Source: Sphingomonadaceae bacterium (GTDB lineage Bacteria > Pseudomonadota > Alphaproteobacteria > Sphingomonadales > Sphingomonadaceae). Taken from it: 9,452 nt of DNA. Below, piece by piece: positions 6,888-9,452 of this stretch (the first letter of the stretch is position 1; each line of letters opens with the position of its first letter). Where the stretch lies: positions 1 through 9,452 of the forward strand of contig CANEVG010000120.1 of NCBI GenBank assembly GCA_947442095.1, given 5' to 3'. The position numbers and the translations under genes were made by a program. The notes beneath the pieces were generated by a model. It saw only the letters and a program-made list of their open reading frames with translations, was not told where the DNA came from and did not search any database.

Positions 6888-6912
6888 TGCCGCACTGCGG
6901 CAATCGGATTGC
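6888..6912. repeat. Two overlapping perfect palindromes upstream of the receptor
   Basis: TGCCGCACTGCGGCA (6888-6902) is a perfect 7+1+7 palindrome and GCAATCGGATTGC (6900-6912) a perfect 6+1+6 palindrome; they share three bases. They lie 114-138 bases upstream of the receptor ATG. GCAAT/ATTGC half-sites also occur in the two LysR-box-like elements, though with another spacing. Two adjacent operators or two small RNA hairpins are the likely readings. Confidence 0.5.
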
Positions 6913-6964
6913 GAGACGCGCCCATTTGTTATCGTTCGCCTATGCGGCGCTGCATCACGCTGTC

Positions 6965-8524
6965 TTATGACACCTTTCTTTCACGCGCCAGACGCGCGGT
7001 CTCAAACTGTGCAAAACGCTGTTCAAGATCAGCCTGCAGCCGCGCCTTTTCGTTTTCTGCCAAATATTTGCCGCAGGCGGGTGTTGCAAGATCGACACAG
7101 GCAGCAACAGGCGCCAGCTTTGCCGCGTCCGCCCAGAGCGCTTCTCCCGGCACGAACGAATAGTGCAGCCCGGCGCGTGCGATCGTTTTCAGCGCGCTGT
7201 AGCCAAGCCCCTGCTCGTGCACTGCGCGGACATATTCAGTGGTCATATCCGAGCGCAGCACACCTTGATCGTCGGTCGAAAGCACGACGGGCACGCCATG
7301 CGCGCGGTAAAGATTGAGCGGATGGTCCTTACCCTTCACGCCCAGGATCACCGCATTGCTGGTAAGGTTGATCTCGACCGCAATGCCCTCTTTCGCCATG
7401 CGCGACATGGTGTCTTCGGCCTGGTCCTCGAACGCAATGCCGGTGCCGTGCCCGATGCGCTTCGCGCCCACCGCCACCGCTTGCTCGATATGATCCGTCA
7501 GGTCTTCCGGCGGCACCTGCCCCAGCGTCACCTCGCCGGCATGCAGCGTTAGCCTCACTTTGGGATACTTGGCGGCGAGAAAGCGGATCATCGCCATGTG
7601 GAGCTTGTAATCCCGCCGCGCCAGATACGCGTCTTCGGGCATGACGATGTTGACGCCGACAAAGCGCGGATCGGCATCGGCCATTATAAAGCCAAGGATC
7701 AGCGAACGATAGACCTGTGCGGGCGGCAAGGCACGCAGCGACTGGAACAAGTAGTGCACGGCAACCTTGCACCCTGGCTCCGCTGCTGGCGCGCCGCAGG
7801 ACATGGCCTTGGCCGAAGCCGCCTCATCGGCATCGAGTTCGGCGCGCGCCTGCGGAATGAGCGCCGCAAATGCCTTGGCATCTGACGCATATTGCGCCCC
7901 GAAATCGGCTGCGCTGACGGGCGTGTCTCCCGCCGCGCGCACCACGGATGACAGGGCTGCGGTGTTGTGATCAAGCTCGAGGTAGGAAAGGTTGTCGCCC
8001 GCCGCGATGCGCCGCACGCTCGTCAGCATCTGCGCTGTCTCACCCGCAATCTTGAAGAAGCGGTCGAACGAGCGAAAGAACTGGGTGTGGCCGGAAACAT
8101 CGTTCTGCCCAACGCCGCGCTGAAACCCGCGGGTCGACATCGCATCGACGAGCCGGTCGAAACCGAACTCGTTTTCCCCGGCAAACCGCTCGATCGCGCG
8201 CTCCGCCGGGCATGGCGGCGGCTCGACCGTGAGGCCGCTCGCGTCCACGCAAAAGCCCTTGGCCGCCGCCCACTTGAGGAAATTCTCGGCATAGATCGCG
8301 CCGGCCAGATGATTGTGCAGATCGCCGCCCTTGGGCATGCCGCGCAGCAGTACACGCAGTGCCGGGGGGCTGGCCTTCGCGGAATCGATGAGGGCTGCCA
8401 CTGCCGCCTCGCGCGCCGGATCGAGCGGCAGCGGACCAGCATGGGCCATGGCGGGCACCGCCAGCAGGCCAGCAAGGGCTGCAACGCGCACGCGCCAGCC
8501 TAATGCCGAACTGCCCCCTGCCAT
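6965..8524 (-). CDS. Exported adenosine deaminase (ADGF-like)
   Basis: A 519-residue adenosine deaminase with an export signal. The ATG at 8524 is preferred over the frame extension to 8596, because it begins MAGGSSALGWRVRVAALAGL with a cleavage site after AHA (about 29), has GGGG nine bases upstream, and the extension runs into the control region. Catalytic residues of the family are all present: MPKGGDLHNHLAGA (zinc H70, H72), HAGE (zinc H328, catalytic E331), GHGTGI (H359) and STDDQG (D419, D420). It would turn adenosine or deoxyadenosine into inosine plus ammonia. It is longer than cytoplasmic enzymes (about 330-350 residues) because of an insert between about 90 and 300, and the MPKGxxLHxH word recalls secreted ADGF enzymes. 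Six cysteines fall in three close pairs (92/105, 243/252, 476/484), which fits disulfides in the periplasm. The tail (about 487-515) is charged and probably helical. It is the first gene of the minus-strand set and diverges from lysR. Confidence 0.92.
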   Translation of the reverse strand: MAGGSSALGWRVRVAALAGLLAVPAMAHAGPLPLDPAREAAVAALIDSAKASPPALRVLLRGMPKGGDLHNHLAGAIYAENFLKWAAAKGFCVDASGLTVEPPPCPAERAIERFAGENEFGFDRLVDAMSTRGFQRGVGQNDVSGHTQFFRSFDRFFKIAGETAQMLTSVRRIAAGDNLSYLELDHNTAALSSVVRAAGDTPVSAADFGAQYASDAKAFAALIPQARAELDADEAASAKAMSCGAPAAEPGCKVAVHYLFQSLRALPPAQVYRSLILGFIMADADPRFVGVNIVMPEDAYLARRDYKLHMAMIRFLAAKYPKVRLTLHAGEVTLGQVPPEDLTDHIEQAVAVGAKRIGHGTGIAFEDQAEDTMSRMAKEGIAVEINLTSNAVILGVKGKDHPLNLYRAHGVPVVLSTDDQGVLRSDMTTEYVRAVHEQGLGYSALKTIARAGLHYSFVPGEALWADAAKLAPVAACVDLATPACGKYLAENEKARLQADLEQRFAQFETARLARERKVS

Positions 8525-8649
8525 TTGTGCGTACCCCGCCCCGATTAACTGCAAGCCTGTGTCGTTATGGCCTTGACCTGTTTCGTGCAAATGCAATGAA
8601 TCGGGCGCAGCGTTGCAAAAATTAGGTAGGTCCAGAGTAGGTCGTAACC
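8525..8649. promoter_or_regulatory. Divergent promoter region between deaminase and lysR
   Basis: These 125 bases lie between divergent starts and should hold promoters for both directions and the regulator's operator. TGCAA occurs four times on the plus strand (8550, 8586, 8592 and 8614), and the repeated LysR-box-like element sits at 8593-8622. For lysR, TTGACC at 8573-8578 followed after 17 bases by ATGAAT (8596-8601) is a weak promoter candidate that would overlap the operator and allow autoregulation. Confidence 0.6.
8593..8622. repeat. Copy B of the shared 30-base LysR-box-like element
   Basis: It begins GCAATGAA (8593-8600) and ends GTTGCAAAAA (8612-8621), matching 300-329 at 24 of 30 positions without gaps. 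T8597 and A8609 keep the T-N11-A spacing, and GCAA-N16-TTGC is conserved; with one more base it reads TGCAA...TTGCA. A further TGCAA lies just upstream (8586-8590). It is 69 bases from the deaminase ATG and 28 bases from the lysR GTG, the usual place for a site through which a LysR protein controls the divergent gene and itself. Confidence 0.6.
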
Positions 8650-9452
8650 GTGCCCGCGTTTTCCCGTTTCCTGCGCTATTTCATTGCTGTCGGCCGGCTC
8701 GGCTCGATCCGCAAGGCCGCAGACGAACTCAACGTATCCGCTTCCGCGATCGATCGCCAGATCCTCAATGTCGAGGCAGAGATCGGCATGCCACTGTTCG
8801 AACGCTTGCCCACTGGCCTGCGGTTGACTGCCGCGGGCGAGATCATGATGGCCGCTGGCGGGCGCTGGCAGAAAAGCCTCTCCGAAGTGCGCGCGCAGAT
8901 CGAAGACCTGCGCGGGCTGAAGCGCGGCCATGTCGAGATTGCGGTGATCGACGCGCTGGCCAAGGGCATGATCCCTGCGGCAATCCAGTCGCTCCAAAGC
9001 CGCTACCCCGGCATCAGCATCGATGTAAAGGTGGCGGGCAGCGATCAGGTGCGCCGGATGATCGCCAGCAACGAGGTTGATTTCGGGGTGTTCTTCGATC
9101 CGGAATCCTACCGCGACATCACGGTGCGCGCGTTTGTCGATGTGCATCTGGGCTTCATTACACCCGCTGGACACCCTTTCGGCGAGCAGGCCGAGGCGCG
9201 CTTTTCCGCCTGCATCGGCTCGCCTGTGGTGGTTCCCACCCACCCGCTGGCGGTGCACCAGCAGATCGCCGTTCTCGAAGGCACCACCCGTGCGGTGCTC
9301 GACAAGAAGGCAACCAGCAACGACATCCAGATGATCACGTCGCTGGTGCTGCAGGGCGTGGGTATCGGCATTCTCACCTCGCTCGATGTGATCACCGAGG
9401 TCAGGGCAGGCCTCTTGTCCTTCACGCGCATCACCGATCCCGTGCTGCGCCC
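8650..9452 (+). CDS. LysR-type transcriptional regulator, C-terminal end cut
   Basis: The frame runs from a GTG at 8650 to the window edge, giving 267 full codons; LysR proteins are usually about 300, so some 30-40 residues are missing. An in-frame TAG at 8638-8640 makes this GTG the first possible start, and AGTAGG lies eight bases upstream. The N-terminal winged helix-turn-helix is clear: FLRYFIAVGRLGSIRKAADE (7-26), LNVSASAIDRQI, then VEAEIGMPLFERLPTGLRLT (41-60) and AAGE. A linker helix (about 65-92) leads to the periplasmic-binding-protein-like effector domain (GHVEIAVIDAL from 93, GVGIGILTS at 236-244). The effector is not readable from sequence. The divergent placement next to the deaminase gene and the T-N11-A sites suggest control of the purine genes with a purine or its breakdown product as signal; this is inference. 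Confidence 0.93.
   Translation, partial: MPAFSRFLRYFIAVGRLGSIRKAADELNVSASAIDRQILNVEAEIGMPLFERLPTGLRLTAAGEIMMAAGGRWQKSLSEVRAQIEDLRGLKRGHVEIAVIDALAKGMIPAAIQSLQSRYPGISIDVKVAGSDQVRRMIASNEVDFGVFFDPESYRDITVRAFVDVHLGFITPAGHPFGEQAEARFSACIGSPVVVPTHPLAVHQQIAVLEGTTRAVLDKKATSNDIQMITSLVLQGVGIGILTSLDVITEVRAGLLSFTRITDPVLR

Larger units (their letters stand above)
6775..6964 (-). promoter_or_regulatory. Structured 190-base leader of the receptor gene
   Basis: This gap between the adenosine deaminase stop and the receptor start has no convincing gene of its own; the frame that runs through it to 6903 lacks receptor-like sequence before residue 1. It contains two overlapping palindromes (6888-6912), a long hairpin (6798-6836) and a strong Shine-Dalgarno (AGGGGGG at about 6789-6783). 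The size and structure suggest a separate promoter and/or RNA-level control of the receptor. I did not recognise a known riboswitch. Confidence 0.5.

Noticed and set aside
6775..6903. Extension of the receptor reading frame upstream to 6903
   Set aside because: The extra 43 residues lack signal-peptide character and run through the leader hairpin and Shine-Dalgarno. The ATG at 6774 has an ideal ribosome site and a clear signal peptide.
6775..6964. Cobalamin or purine riboswitch in the receptor leader
   Set aside because: I saw neither a B12-box-like word nor the conserved three-way junction core of purine riboswitches. A covariance-model search would be needed to exclude rarer classes.
8525..8596. 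Extension of the adenosine deaminase frame upstream to 8596
   Set aside because: The extension overlaps the divergent control region and the repeated operator-like element, and would bury the signal peptide 24 residues inside.
8545..9258. Minus-strand open frame of 237 codons opposite lysR
   Set aside because: It is antisense to a textbook LysR helix-turn-helix and effector domain and has no family features.
1..9452. Insertion sequences, CRISPR arrays, tRNA or rRNA genes
   Set aside because: No transposase, no regular spacer-repeat pattern, no tRNA cloverleaf or rRNA-like stretch was seen on either strand.

Overview
The window is GC-rich, uses several GTG starts and carries a large TonB-dependent receptor. 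The protein styles (secreted adenosine deaminase, NUP family protein, receptor with an EIVVTG TonB box) suggest an alphaproteobacterium, most likely a sphingomonad such as Novosphingobium or Sphingobium. This is an inference from sequence style; no taxonomic marker is present.

Layout: five genes run on the minus strand from right to left. They are a secreted adenosine deaminase (8524 to 6965), a TonB-dependent outer-membrane receptor (6774 to 4315), an exported NUP ('purine nucleoside permease') family protein (4236 to 3118), an 8-oxoguanine deaminase-type amidohydrolase (3105 to 1744) and an NCS2 purine/cation symporter (1731 to 352). The last three are tightly spaced (12-base gaps). Downstream, still on the minus strand, is the 5' part of a bile acid:sodium symporter-like gene (YfeH/SLC10A7 type) that runs off the left edge and has no stop-to-stop frame inside the window. 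On the right edge a divergent LysR-type regulator begins at 8650 on the plus strand and is cut at its C-terminal end.

Reading the genes together, the locus looks like a purine acquisition and catabolism unit that spans the envelope. The receptor would bring purine compounds across the outer membrane. The exported deaminase would convert adenosine to inosine in the periplasm. The NUP protein would transport or cleave the nucleoside. The NCS2 carrier would take the free base or urate across the inner membrane. The cytoplasmic amidohydrolase would turn 8-oxoguanine into urate. The enzyme families are recognised with good confidence; the combined pathway and the substrate of the receptor are inference.

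The non-coding DNA is unusually structured. A 30-base element with a LysR-type T-N11-A core occurs twice with 24 of 30 bases identical: between the deaminase and lysR genes (8593-8622) and upstream of the left-edge transporter (300-329). This suggests that the LysR protein also controls that transporter. The 190-base leader of the receptor gene holds two overlapping perfect palindromes and a long hairpin next to a strong Shine-Dalgarno. The gap between the receptor and NUP genes holds a perfect 14-bp stem hairpin.
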